A stretch of 64,000 bases of DNA, taken from contig OY776120.1 in the NCBI GenBank assembly GCA_963675135.1, positions 58,896,063-58,960,062 of the forward strand, in the 5' to 3' direction. Each line of letters begins with the position of its first letter. Within the stretch, counting starts at the first letter, position 1. This DNA comes from Galeopsis tetrahit. Taxonomy: Eukaryota > Streptophyta > Magnoliopsida > Lamiales > Lamiaceae. The notes beneath the pieces were generated by a model. It was not told where the DNA came from, ran no database searches, and worked only from the letters and a program-made list of their open reading frames with translations. Position numbers and translations under genes: made by a program. Positions 34,601-44,738 of this stretch are shown here, piece after piece.

Positions 34601-37198
34601 GATAATGATATAATTTTTCCCATAAGTGATAGTGAGTGGGTGAGCCCAACACAAGTAGTACCTAAGAAGGGAGGTATGACCATTATTAAAACCAAAGCCT
34701 TAGAGGACATTCCTTCTAGGACCATTGTGGGGTGGAGAGTGTGCATTGATTATCGTATGTTGAATAGTGCCACTAGGAAAGATCATTTCCCTTTGCCTTT
34801 TATTGATCAAATGTTGGATAGGATGGCGGGATACGAGTATTATTGCTTTCTCGATGGTTATTCGGGATACAATCAAATTTTGATTGATCCCAAAGACCAA
34901 GAGAAATCAACTTTTACTTGCCCTTATGGTACTTTTGCTTTTAGGAGAATGCCATTTGGATTGTGCAATGCTCCCGCCACCTTCCAACGATGCATGATGG
35001 CTATCTTTCATGGTATGATTGAAAACATAATGGAGGTATTCATGGATGATTTTTCCGTGTTTGGTTATTGCTTTGATACATGTCTACGTAACCTCTCTTG
35101 TGTTTTACAAAGATGTATAGATACCAACTTGGTGCTTAATTGGGAGAAATGCCACTTCATGGTGAAGGAAGGGATTGTGCTTGGGCACAAGGTTTCGGCA
35201 AAAGGGCTTGAGGTGGATAGAGCGAAGATAGTGGCTATTGAGATGCTACCCCCACCAACCAATGAGAAGGCGGTTAGGAGTTTTCTTGGGCATGCCGAGT
35301 TTTATAGAAGATTTATCAAGGATTTTTCAAAGATAGCCAAGCCCATGTGTGCATTGTTGGAGAAGGGAGCTACCTTCATATTTAGTGAAGAATGTGTGAA
35401 GTCGTTTGAAATCTTGAAAGAGGCCTTGATCAAAGCTCCCGTATTGGTGATACCCGATTGGAGCCAACCATTTGAGATCATGTGTGATGCTAGCGATTAT
35501 GCCATTGGAGTGGCTTTGGGCCAAAAGAGAGACAAGCTCTTTCGAGTGATCTACTATGCAAGTAAAACATTGAATCCGGCTCAAAGGAACTACACCACAA
35601 CGGAGAAGGAGATGCTAGCCGTGGTGTATAGTTTCGACAAGTTTAGAGCCTATTTGGTTGGAGCCAAAACTATTGTGTACACGGATCACACGGCTTTAAA
35701 GTACTTGGTTGAGAAGAAGGAGGCTAAACCGAGGTTGATACGATGGGTGCTCCTTTTACAAGAATTTGACGTGGAGATAAGGGATAGGAAAGGATGTGAA
35801 AATGTGGTAGCGGACCATCTTTCAAGGCTTGAGAATGTGGAGGAAAAGGACATCCAAGTCCCTATCAAAGAGTGGTTTCCCGATGAGCAAATCCTTGCCA
35901 TCAAAGAAACATGTCCATGGTTCGCCGATTTTGTGAACTACATAGCCACCGGAACACCACCACCAAACATCTCATTCCATCAAAAGAAGAAATTCTATCA
36001 TGATGTTAAGTTCTATGTTTGGGAGGATCCGTTTCTTTATAGATGGTGTTCGGATATGGTCATGAGAAGGTGCTTAGGGGAAGATGAGTGGGAGAAAGTG
36101 ATTGTAGAGTGCCATTCATCTCCTTATGGAGGTCATTTTGGAGCAAATAGGACGGCTCACAAGGTTCTTCAAAGTGGTTTCTATTGGCCATCCATTTTTA
36201 AGGATTGTGTAGTTTTTGTGAAGAAGTGTGACAAGTGCCAAAGGATGGGAAATATCTCAAAGAGGCATGAGATGCCTATGAAGAATGTAATTGAGGTGGA
36301 GCTTTTTGATGTTTGGGGGATTGATTTTATGGGACCATTCCCCACTTCTCATGGATTTTCTTACATCCTATTGGCCATTGATTATGTCTCTAGGTGGATT
36401 GAGGCCGTTCCAACCACTACAAATGATGCCAAGGTGGTCCTCAACTTTTTGAGGAAGAATATTTTTACTCGTTTTGGTACTCCAAGAGCATTAGTGAGTG
36501 ATGGTGGTTCACACTTTTGCAACCGATGGCTTGATCAACTTTTGACAAAGTATGGAGTAAAGCATAGGGTGACCACACCATATCACCCTCAAGCTAATGG
36601 GCAAACGGAGCTTGCTAATCTAGAGGTGAAGCAAATCTTGGAGAAAACCGTGGGGTTAAAAAGGAAGGATTGGGCTATCAAGTTGGATGATGCTCTTTGG
36701 GCATATCGAACCGCCTACAAGACACCCTTGGGCACATCTCCTTACCAACTTGTGTATGGTAAATATTGCCATCTACCCGTGGAAGTGGAGTTGAAGACTC
36801 GTTGGGCCATCAATGAGTTGAATCTTGATCTTAAGGCATCCGGAGAAAGAAGGAAGATGATGCTTAATGAGCTTGATGAGTTTAGGAATGGAGCTTTTGA
36901 GAATTCCAAGATTTACAAAGAAAGAGCTAAGAGGTTTCATGACAAGATGATTGAAAAGAGGGAGTTCCAAGTGGGAGAACAAGTTCTATTGTTCAACTCA
37001 AGGTTGAGACTATTTCCGGGCAAATTGAAGTCAAGGTGGTCGGGGCCCTTTGTGATTAAGAATGTGACGCCCATGGGAAATGTGGAGCTTGTTGATAAAG
37101 ATGGAACAACCTTTGTGGTGAATGGTCAAAGAGTGAAGCACTACTTTGGAAATGAGCAACTTCAAAGGGTGGAGTCACTCTGTTTGGATGAGGCTTGA
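31616..37198 (+). CDS. Athila Gag-Pol polyprotein
   Basis: One uninterrupted frame of 1860 residues. A retrotransposon Gag domain lies at about 95-310 (WYLSL, then AWERFKDL); there is no CCHC knuckle. The protease has CDLGAS at about 648, where this lineage uses DLG rather than DSG/DTG. Reverse transcriptase spans about 980-1230 with FMDDF at about 1142. RNase H has MCDAS at about 1287 and TTEKEML. Integrase follows from about 1490 (zinc-binding H-x-H...C-x-x-C in CDKCQRM), with catalytic Asp in GIDFMG (about 1569), Asp in SDGG (about 1628) and Glu in GQTE (about 1662). The end has GPF and no chromodomain. All catalytic residues are present, so it could encode a functional machinery. Gag and pol are in the same frame without a visible stop. 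Confidence 0.95.
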   Translation: MITRSRRNHQDVLPLDPEIEANCRRRNAERRRLELERMNRRENPVVEKVEEEVENQGVDGFEEPNGNGGNRPQRVLRDHFRPIPRPYGGAGRDPVDAHNFELKPALIVMVQNNQFGGLSKEDPNLHLSQFLEISGTVKINRVPQDYIRLQLFPFSLRDRAKQWYLSLDLRTIEDWNDLVDAFLMKYFPPSKTIKIRGEISSFMQDEDESLAEAWERFKDLIRSCPQHGFSRDQLICYFYNGMDHRTRGMVDASAGGGSLLGKTTEEGYVLLEEMAKNWNQWPSERRQTRKVASTRESDDFATLSNKVDKLTSMMAAKSLMGPSDDQYEEAHYMNNQRDRHFRERGWNERQNTPNPNHYHPGLRQHENFSYANTRNAIIPPPNFNVRDGAIVESSSKLSLEDMFGAFMGETKNFMRETRENANITRQRLDEQGEMIKNVASNVKAIEKQVSQLSNVIGSQHTPGQFPSNTELNPKEHCKAIKLRSGTSYDGPKMPQEEEMVMAPEDVDKEDGQEKERQEEIVREEEKIEEKKSEEAIPPQDKGKNVVPLPYPQRLKKKGLDNKFAKFVEMFKKIHINIPFAEALEQMPHYSKFLKEIMSNKRKMVEYETVHLTEECSSIIQAKLPQKLRDPGSFTLPCVIGDGGTFRALCDLGASINLMPLSIFKTLGLGKLTPTTMSLVLADRSMTYPLGIVEDVLVKVDKFIFPVDFVVLDMEEDKYIPLVLGRPFLATGGAIINVRKGELELQVNNEKVLFNIYKAIKFRDDEDEVFECNMINDVQACVDMHMEKSNSKDPLDFCIRESLNLISSIPFDFNFDELNDIELFEYMSSLDVLKELPIKKEEKFMEIQQEAKFGGVLLEECQRFPHKNLDTWPSCYTLEAPKEEAKEEPKAQEKGRKLDLKPLPEHLRYAYLEQGDLFPVIVSSHLHELELEKLLRVLRTYKSAIGWDISDLKGIPAHICMHKIRLDESIKPKAQGQRRLNPIMQDVVRKEVLKWLDNDIIFPISDSEWVSPTQVVPKKGGMTIIKTKALEDIPSRTIVGWRVCIDYRMLNSATRKDHFPLPFIDQMLDRMAGYEYYCFLDGYSGYNQILIDPKDQEKSTFTCPYGTFAFRRMPFGLCNAPATFQRCMMAIFHGMIENIMEVFMDDFSVFGYCFDTCLRNLSCVLQRCIDTNLVLNWEKCHFMVKEGIVLGHKVSAKGLEVDRAKIVAIEMLPPPTNEKAVRSFLGHAEFYRRFIKDFSKIAKPMCALLEKGATFIFSEECVKSFEILKEALIKAPVLVIPDWSQPFEIMCDASDYAIGVALGQKRDKLFRVIYYASKTLNPAQRNYTTTEKEMLAVVYSFDKFRAYLVGAKTIVYTDHTALKYLVEKKEAKPRLIRWVLLLQEFDVEIRDRKGCENVVADHLSRLENVEEKDIQVPIKEWFPDEQILAIKETCPWFADFVNYIATGTPPPNISFHQKKKFYHDVKFYVWEDPFLYRWCSDMVMRRCLGEDEWEKVIVECHSSPYGGHFGANRTAHKVLQSGFYWPSIFKDCVVFVKKCDKCQRMGNISKRHEMPMKNVIEVELFDVWGIDFMGPFPTSHGFSYILLAIDYVSRWIEAVPTTTNDAKVVLNFLRKNIFTRFGTPRALVSDGGSHFCNRWLDQLLTKYGVKHRVTTPYHPQANGQTELANLEVKQILEKTVGLKRKDWAIKLDDALWAYRTAYKTPLGTSPYQLVYGKYCHLPVEVELKTRWAINELNLDLKASGERRKMMLNELDEFRNGAFENSKIYKERAKRFHDKMIEKREFQVGEQVLLFNSRLRLFPGKLKSRWSGPFVIKNVTPMGNVELVDKDGTTFVVNGQRVKHYFGNEQLQRVESLCLDEA

Positions 37199-38904
37199 AA
37201 GTGGAGAGAACCGTCCGGCATAGGACGTTAAAAATAGCGCTTCTTGGGAGGCAACCCAAGGTTTTATTGCTTTGTGTTTTTATTGCTTTAGTAGTGTTGA
37301 TAGCTTGGTTTATTTTTGTAGGTATGGATGAAGAATACTATGGATAGCAAGTCTTGGAGAATGAAGAAGAAGCAAAGCCAACTTTGGAGTGGAGGAAGCA
37401 AGTGTTGCAATGGTGATCTTTGAAGAAGCATTGGATGTGAAAGGAGGGAGGTAACAACTTGTAGCCCCAAACTTAGAATTTATACATAGTAAAATTCTAA
37501 GTTTGGGGGAGTTATTTTTCTTTTATTTTTTTTTACTAGTTGTTACCCTTGCACCGGTTCGTCATTCTACTTGTGTCACATTTTGCACCGGCGCACACTT
37601 GGATTTCACATGATTATATTGTTTAAGTTGGTTTTGATCATATGTTGGGTAGTGGATCTTTGGTGAAATGTGAGCATGAATAATCATTGGAATCCATGGT
37701 TGAGTAGTTGTGGTGATGTCTATTTGCTTTGAATGTATGCATGATTGGTGTTGGAGAATAGTATCATGTTGTGCTCATATTTATTGATCTTTGATAGCAT
37801 AGATGCATGATGTGTTGTTGTTTGGGAACATTTGATGAATGTGAGAGTCCTATTGAATAAACCGGTGAGAATTGAGCCATAAATCGAGCATGTAATCCGA
37901 TTTAGTTCATTTGAGAGTGGACGAAGTTATTGTTAGTGATCTTAGAACTTGCCTAAGTTCTTGTTTGAAAGCATGATTGTGTGAAACTTTGTGATGTGAT
38001 ATAGGCCATCTTGTTCTAAAAAAGTCACTTAGCCAAAATTTCCCAAAACCAAAGTAATTTTTCGTAGTTAGCCCCTTGAGCTTAATTCCTCATTTTCTTG
38101 GCAAAGTACAATGTTAACCACTTAGCCTTTTTGAGCCTTTTGATACCTACATCTAGTGGGGGATAAAAGACAAAGTGGAAAACATGTGCTTAAATGAATA
38201 TCTTTGGTGAAAAGAAAAGTTGGAAGAGTTGAAAGAAGAAAAAGAGAAAGATGAAAAGAAAATCAAGGAAAAGAAAAGAGGGACAAAGGGCCCCAAAAGC
38301 TTGAAAAGAAAAATGGTTCAAAAGATAAGGTGATGAATGTTTGAAAAGAATGGAAAAAGAAAAGTGAGGATGAAGTTGTAAGCTTTGGAAGTGAAAGCAC
38401 ACATTGTAAAACAACAAGCTTTGTCCTCCACTAGAAGAGTCACAAGTCCCAAATTCATCCTACCTTGTCCAAAGAGCCAATGTTACATCCTTGATTAAGT
38501 CCTATTGATCACATGGTTGAGCATTTGAGTGTTGTGAAAAGTAGAAGTTGGGCAAGCATATGGTGATTGCATAGCATAACTTGGTTGATGAGTGCATTAA
38601 TATCCTCAATTTGTTTGTGTGTTTGAGAGAAACACTTCATCATGTGAGTAGAGGACTTGAGCATTTGGATTTTGTTTCCCATTCACAATGTGTTGTGTGT
38701 TTATGCATTATTTGATCCATGAGTGTGAATTGCAATAGTGAGCCTATGACTTTCATTGAGAGATGCACTTTGAGAAAGAGATATCATTACATTCTACTTT
38801 GAATGTGTGAATTACATTAAATATTCCATTGTGATCATTCCACCCTCATTGCTTTAAGTGCTTAGTTGTTTGAGGACAAACAGCATTTTAAGTTTGGGGG
38901 GGTT
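37199..38904 (+). other. Athila 3' non-coding region with two polypurine tracts
   Basis: In Athila elements this place often carries an env-like gene, but here no plausible frame exists. CTAAGTTTGGGGGAG occurs at about 37496-37512 and a second tract, TTAAGTTTGGGGGGG, directly precedes the 3' LTR. The A/G-rich stretch at 38205-38400 gives only an artificial minus-strand frame. Confidence 0.7.
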
Positions 38905-40660
38905 TGATTCGGGTGGAATTTACACATTTTAGGGGCACATGTGAGGTGTATTTTGATGTGGATTTCATTGAATTATGCATGGAATATGATTGTTTTAGCC
39001 AAAATGAGAGAAAGGTATTGTTTTGTCGATTTTATAGGTAAAACGATGGAATTTGGAGCAAAACACATACTACAAGTGATCGGACCGGAAAGAGGAGTGC
39101 ACCATTGGATCCGGCTCGAAAAATGGAGTGGAATAGGCAAAAGAATCGAGTCGATCGGAGGTCGGAAACTCAAGATACGGAGGGACGAAGTTGGAGGACG
39201 AAAACGACACAAGGAGTCAAGACGAAGTTTTGGCCCGGCCGGGTGGCATGACTCGCCCGGCCGGGCGGCCGGGTGGCATGACTCGCCCGGCCGGGCGGCC
39301 GAGCATGAAATGAGTGGCCGAATACGAAGTTTTGGCCCGGCCGGGTGGCATCACTCGCCCGGCCGGGTGGCATCACTCGCCCGGCCGGGCGGTCGCGTGC
39401 CAGATTTTTTGCCAAGAGTCGAAGTTTTGGCCCGGCCGGGCGGCATCACTCGCCCGGCCGGGCGGCCGAACAAGCCAACCTGCCCTTCATTTACGAACTT
39501 TCCGCCCGGCCGGGCCGCCTATGCCCTGTTTCACTTCTTCTCGGCCGAACACTCCGCCCGGTCGGGCCACTTCCCCACCCGGCCGGGCCACTCTATTTTC
39601 GGTGCCAAACGCGTGTTTTCTCCATTTTTGAGGGACTTACTTGCAAATATCACACCCAAACCCTACCCCAACACTATAAATACCCACTTTCTTGAAATTC
39701 AAGACACCTTTCCCCATCCACACATAATTACACACATTTGGAGGTGTTTTGGCCATAACTTCTTCATCTCTCCACCAATCCATGCAAGAGAAGAGGCATT
39801 AGCTTGAGAATTCCATTCCCTACCACAATCTAGACTAAGCTTCTTTATTCTCTTTCATTTTATTTAGTTATTTCATTTGAAATTTGTAATTTGATTATGT
39901 TAGTAGTTAGCTAAACAAATTTGTGGTTCTAAGGCATTGTTAGACTTTGATTGATGTTTATGATTAATTTCTTGCTTTAATTGATGTTTGTCTCTTATTT
40001 GTGTGCTTAATTCCTTATTGCAAAGCATGTTGTTATTGGCCATGATGATTTGCTTAATTCATTGTTAATTAGGGTAAGATCGAGAGATTTATTCCATTTA
40101 ATCGTATGCAAGCATGCAACCCGGTATTATTATGAGCTCGAGAGAGGATTAATTATCGGAGAGGGATTTGAATGATCTTAGGAGCTATTTTAGGTGGTGT
40201 AACATTTGTGAGGTAGAGATACGAGCCTATGTTGCATTGCGCCTTTGGTTAATTAGATCGAGAGATTAATTAATTCTTCTTGTGTGATCACCTTATATGA
40301 GATAACCTTAATGGCCATTTAAACGAGATAACTCTCATAAACGGACGTCTAAATACTACAATTGCCTTGGAACCCACTTTCTTTCTTTGAGTTACATCCA
40401 TTTCACTTTCGTTTTCTTGATTTATATGGTATTTGATCGATTTCGTATTTACTCTTCATTACTTATTGGTGACACATTGTTAGGTAATCTTAGAGTAATT
40501 CACACCACTCAAATTATCGATCACGTCTACTTAGAACTCGACTAGCAAACTACCACTTTTACGCTTAACCTTCTCGTGGGATCGACCTCGTGCTTATCAC
40601 GCTACAATAGACGCCGTATACTTGCGGTTGTTTATTTAGTGTTGCATAACACGTGAATCA
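38905..40660 (+). repeat. Athila 3' LTR
   Basis: 1756 bp, same termini as the 5' LTR, preceded by the polypurine tract TTTGGGGGGG. The GC-rich array covers about 39230-39590. Confidence 0.93.
39230..39590 (+). repeat. GC palindrome array in the 3' LTR
   Basis: Same CCCGGCCGGG array as in the 5' LTR, but with extra units after the first and second blocks and in the third block, and one unit fewer near 39503. It shows change in repeat number between LTRs that are otherwise almost identical. Confidence 0.85.
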
Positions 40661-40887
40661 CATACTCTTAAATGGAAACAATTATCACAATTCCCACCCT
40701 CACAATATACACATATATACCCTTTATGTTATTGTTTTGTGGTCTATCATACACTCAATTCAATTATTTTATTTACTTTATACATAAAAATTTATAAAAT
40801 TACCCTCAACGCTCTAATCATTACACTTTTTTCTTAAACTCCGTGCTCAAAAAACACCGCAAACTTTTCAGGGACAGAGGAAATACT
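40661..40887. mobile_element. Right part of the split MITE
   Basis: This continues the MITE that starts at 29666. It begins with the second copy of CATAC and ends with the TTTCAGGGACAGAGGAAATA terminus, the approximate inverse of the left end. Confidence 0.55.
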
Positions 40888-40908
40888 ATTCATAAATAAA
40901 TAAGCTAT

Positions 40909-41410
40909 TAGGGGTGGAAATAGTTCGAGCTGATCTAAGCTTTTCACTGAATAATTTGGGCATGATATATAATTATTGAGTCAAAGTCTGGTCTATTAAT
41001 AAACGAGTCGAGCTTGAAAGTCCGTTTAAAACATTTTAAAAACAATTTCACCTTAAATTTAAAATAATTATATAAGTATTATGATTTAAAGATTTATATA
41101 TGTTTTGAGTAGTCTACTTTAATGTAATATATTATATTTTGAAAATTAATGTATTATAGTATTTTATATTTATTGTATTAATTGTTATTATATATGTATG
41201 TATTATGTATAATATATTAAATATAATGTATAGAGATTGTTAAATAGGTCGACTTGTTAAATTTAAAAAATTTACGAAAAAGTTCAAGTTTGATCTATTA
41301 AGATAAATAGACATTTAAAAAGAATGAATTTACTAATTTATTAAACGAGTTGAGCCTGGACTAAATTTTAGTAGGCCGAGCTATAGGAGTCATGTCCATT
41401 TGCACCCCTA
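40909..41410. mobile_element. Non-autonomous hAT (MITE-like)
   Basis: Ends TAGGGGTGGAAAT and ATTTGCACCCCTA are inverted repeats of the common plant hAT type. The duplication is not clean: TAAGCTAT precedes the left end, and a TAAGAGTA then TAAGCTAT follows the right end, as if a small insertion followed transposition. The 502-bp interior is AT-rich and non-coding. Confidence 0.65.
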
Positions 41411-41497
41411 TAAGAGTATAAGCTATAGTCGCATTGAAAAAAAAAAACTTTGTGAGTACATAGTATATTTAAAAAAGGTTTTAATTGATTAACATAT

Positions 41498-41570
41498 GGG
41501 GATGTAGCTCAGATGGTAGAGCGCTCGCTTAGCATGCGAGAGGTACGGGGATCGATACCCCGCATCTCCA
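41498..41570 (+). tRNA. tRNA-Ala (anticodon AGC)
   Basis: A complete 73-nt cloverleaf. The acceptor stem GGGGATG pairs with CATCTCC; D arm GCTC/GAGC; anticodon stem CTCGC/GCGAG with loop TTAGCAT and anticodon AGC at 41531-41533; T arm CGGGG/CCCCG with loop ATCGATA. The discriminator base is A. The A box (TAGCTCAGATGG) and B box (GGGATCGATACCC) are intact, and a T-rich run (CTTTTCTT) about 15 bases downstream can end polymerase III transcription. There is no intron or encoded CCA. It delivers alanine to GCU/GCC codons, GCC after A-to-I editing. It lies next to the MULE-rich block. Confidence 0.96.
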
Positions 41571-41604
41571 CGTTGTTCAAATTCTTTTCTTATAGTGTTT
41601 TCTT

Positions 41605-42342
41605 CACACAAATGGAAATAATAGATTGAACCCGAAACAAATGCGTTTTTCAGGCCCAAGAATGGAAACATCTAAAAGGCCCAACACATCGTGTATATTA
41701 ATTGGGCGCGGCTAAAGGCACCCGGCTTTCCTATGAGTACACCGATGCGATGAGTACACACAAAACAAATGAGGACACCCACCTGGAAATTTCAAAAATA
41801 CCCTTTCTTCCATTAAAACCAATTCTTTCTTTCTTTATAGTGTTTTTCTTCACACAAATGGAAATAATAGATTGAACCCGAAACAAATGCGTTTTTCAGG
41901 CCCAAGAATGGAAACATCTAAAAGGCCCAACACATCGTGTATATTAATTGGGCGCGGCTAAAGGCACCCGGCTTTCCTATGAGTACACCGATGCGATGAG
42001 TACACACAAAACAGATGAGGACACCCACCTGGAAATTTCAAAAATACCCTTTCTTCCATTAAAACCAATTCTTTCTTTCTTTATAGTGTTTTTCTTCACA
42101 CAAATGGAAATAATAGATTGAACCCGAAACAAATGCGTTTTTCAGGCCCAAGAATGGAAACATCTAAAAGGCCCAACACATCGTGTATATTAATTGGGCG
42201 CGGCTAAAGGCACCCGGCTTTCCTATGAGTACACCCATGCGATGAGTACACCCATGCGATGAGTACACACAAAACAGATGAGGACACCCACCTGGAAATT
42301 TCAAAAATACCCTTTCTTCCATTAAAATCAATTCTTTCTTTC
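41605..42342 (+). repeat. Three 246-bp tandem units holding a MULE left end
   Basis: Units start at 41605, 41851 and 42097 (CACACAAATGGAAATAATAG). Each holds about 100 bp of the local flank, the ATATTAATT target sequence, and about 140 bp of the left end of the MULE at 42196. The joint seems to lie in the AATTCTTT-type sequence present both in the flank and the element. The three units are nearly identical, so the amplification is recent and later than the MULE insertion. Confidence 0.88.
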
Positions 42343-43388
42343 TCTTCTCACATTCAGCCCAGGAAACCCACCTCCATTTTTGCCATCTTCATCGCGGCGC
42401 AGCAGCATCGCCTACCCCTCCCCATCGTTGCGGCGGCCCACGCCGCAACACCTCCCCTTCGCCGCGACCGTAGTGCTCCTCCCCTCTCACCTTCGCCGCG
42501 ACCGTAGTGCTCCTCCCCTCTCACCTTCGCGGCCGTTCGCCAACGCCGCCCTCCCCGTCGGGCTGCCTTCCACAGCAACCACAATCGCGGCCGCCGCCCT
42601 CCCTTCACCCCACAGACGCGGCCGCCGCCCTCCCTCCTCCCCACAGTCGCGGCCGCCGACCTCCCTTCTCCCCACAGACGCGGCCGCCGCCAACCCCCTC
42701 CTCCCCTTCGCCGTGGCCGTAGTGCTCCTCCCCTCGCCGCCGCCGCTAACAGGTAGGTTTAAATCTGAAAAATTAGGGTTTTCTGGGAAAAAAAAATTAG
42801 GATTTTTTTTTAAGTTTGAAAATTATTTTCGAACATAGTGCGTTTGTTTTGGAAAAAAATTCGAACAACTTGAGTTTTTTTTGGAAAAAATTTCGAACAA
42901 GATGTTCGATTTTTTTTTCGGACAAATTTAAGTTGTTTTGAATTTTTTTTCGAACATATTGTGTTTGTTTTGGAAACAATTTCGAACAACTTGAGTTTGT
43001 TTTGGAAAAATTTTCGAACTAGATGTTCGATCTTTTTTTTCGAACAAATTTTAGTTGTTTTGGAATTTTTTTCGAACATATTGAGTTTGTTTTGAAAAAA
43101 AATTCGAACATGTTAGAGTTTGTTTTTGAAAAAATTTCAAACATGTTTGTTTTGGAATTTTTTTCGAACAGTTGGTGTTTTGGATTAATTTTTGTTGCAA
43201 TTTTAGAGTTTTTTTTGTTGAATGGTGGTGGTGGTTCTGTTGTGAAATAGAAACGGTGGGTGTACTCATCCGTCCTTTTTTAAAAAATGTGCATGATGGG
43301 TATAAACGACATTTCACGTACCCTTGGTGACAAAAAAAAATTACAGTGGGTGTACTCATAAGAAAGCCGGGTGCTTTTAGCCGCGCCC
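42196..43388 (+). mobile_element. Non-autonomous MULE A
   Basis: The ends GGGCGCGGCTAAAGGCACCC and its inverse (near GGGTGCTTTTAGCCGCGCCC) are flanked by the 9-bp duplication ATATTAATT (42187-42195, 43389-43397). The inside begins with a C-rich, exon-like block (about 42360-42752) ending in CAG|GTAGG, then an AT-rich array of TTCGAACA...TTTGTTTTGGAAA repeats (about 42830-43190). No transposase. The GC-rich block has open frames on both strands that are products of composition. Confidence 0.9.
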
Positions 43389-43432
43389 ATATTAATTAGG
43401 GCGCGGTCTTCACACAAATGGAAATAATAGAT

Positions 43433-44651
43433 GGGTGGGACTATTTACACCTCCATTTCGGTTTAGAACACTCCCCCGATTGATGCACCCCCTAAAATTT
43501 GTCAAGATAGATGCACCCCCACTCAAATTGTCCTAAATACCCTTCTATCTTAAAAATCTATTTACTAGACACACTCTCTAATTTTCCCCTTCTTCTCCGT
43601 TCATTCTTCACCCCTCTTTTTTTTTTTTTTTTTTCTACTCCCCTCCCTCTCTTTCTTCTAGCCGTCGCCGTCCCTCCTCTGCCGTCACCGCCCTCCCCTC
43701 CCCTCCCTCCTCCCCTTTCTCTCAAGAAACTGCGTACAACAGAAACAAAATAAAAATAAAAATTTCAACTCCTCTCCGTCGCCGCCCTCCCTTCCTTGGT
43801 CGCCACCCTCCCCTCCCCCCTCACTCTCAACAGCTGCTGCTTTTCAAATTAAAAAAAAAAAATATTCAACTCATTCACCCCACCCACCCCCACCACCCAT
43901 CACCCCTGCCCAAACTCCGGCCGCCCCACCCCGATTCGTCGTCCGCCGCCCGCTGCCGCCGCCGCCCATTAGGTTTGAATTTTAGGTTTAGGGTTTTTTT
44001 TTGCTCTTCTTCATTTTTTTCTCTTTTTTCTCCCCTTCTTTGGTTTTTTTGTTTCCGGCTACAAAGGTAATTTTTTTTCTTTTCATCGACACTGGTGTGA
44101 CGACCCTTTGCATTCTCGTCGACAAATTATTGTCGACGAGAATATATATGGTCGACCAACTGTGTCGTTTTTTTTTTTTTTTAAAAATTAATTTTTTTCG
44201 ATCTTTGTAGATCACAAAGATCGACCATATACACTCTCGTCGACATATTGTTGTCGACGAGAGTGTATTTTGGTCGACTTAAAGTTGTCAAAATATTTCA
44301 ATTTTTTTTTAAATTTTCAACAAACCAGTGTCGACCATATTCACTGGTTTGTCGAAAATTTAAAAAAAAATTGAAAATTTTCTAAGATCCTGGATTTTTT
44401 TTGTTTGTTGTTTGTGGTGAAATTTTGTTGTTTGTTTGTTTTTTGGTGGTGGTGGTGGTCGGCGGCGGCGACGGCTGCGGTGGTGGCAACGACTGGGGCT
44501 GGATAAAACTTAGGTTAGGGTTTAAAAGGGGGTGCATTTAGTAGTGTAATAGGAATTGAAGGGTATTTTTTGTTTTTTACCTCATTATTTTATTATTAAA
44601 CTTAAAGGGGGAGTGTTCTAAACCGAAATGGAGGTGTAAATAGTTCCACCC
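43433..44651 (+). mobile_element. Non-autonomous MULE B
   Basis: The left end GGGTGGGACTATTTACACC and the inverse at the right (GGTGTAAATAGTTCCACCC) are flanked by ATAATAGAT on both sides (43424-43432, 44652-44660). The inside has a C-rich block (about 43610-43971) ending AG|GTTTGA, then GTCGAC-containing palindromes (44113-44140, 44230-44272) and a long hairpin at about 44299-44376. No transposase. Confidence 0.9.
44299..44376. repeat. Long perfect-type hairpin in MULE B
   Basis: An arm of about 32 bp (CAATTTTTTTTTAAATTTTC then ACAAACCAGTG) is mirrored after an 11-base loop containing TCGACC. The same ACAAACCAGTGTCGACC phrase builds the repeat array of MULE D. Confidence 0.75.
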
Positions 44652-44738
44652 ATAATAGATTGAAGCCGAAACAAATGCGTTTTTCAGGCCCAAGAATGGA
44701 AACATCTAAAAAGCCCAACGCATCGTGTATATTAATTA

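Larger units (their letters stand above)
29733..40660 (+). mobile_element. Complete Athila-type Gypsy LTR retrotransposon
   Basis: LTRs at 29733-31436 and 38905-40660 start TGATTCGGGTGG and end GTGAATCA, and a perfect 5-bp duplication, CATAC (29728-29732 and 40661-40665), surrounds the 10.9-kb element. The tRNA-Asp-type primer-binding site, a single intact gag-pol frame with FMDD reverse transcriptase, no chromodomain, and a long 3' non-coding part place it with Athila-like elements. Outside the GC-rich arrays the two LTRs differ by only a few bases, so the insertion is recent. No env-like frame is present. Confidence 0.95.

Noticed and set aside
31629..37259. Many minus-strand open frames opposite the Athila gag-pol
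   Set aside because: Shadows of a long biased coding sequence; none has a recognisable domain.
38190..38417. Minus-strand frame downstream of Athila pol as an env-like gene
   Set aside because: Composition follows a GA-rich stretch; no signal peptide plus membrane span pattern and wrong strand.
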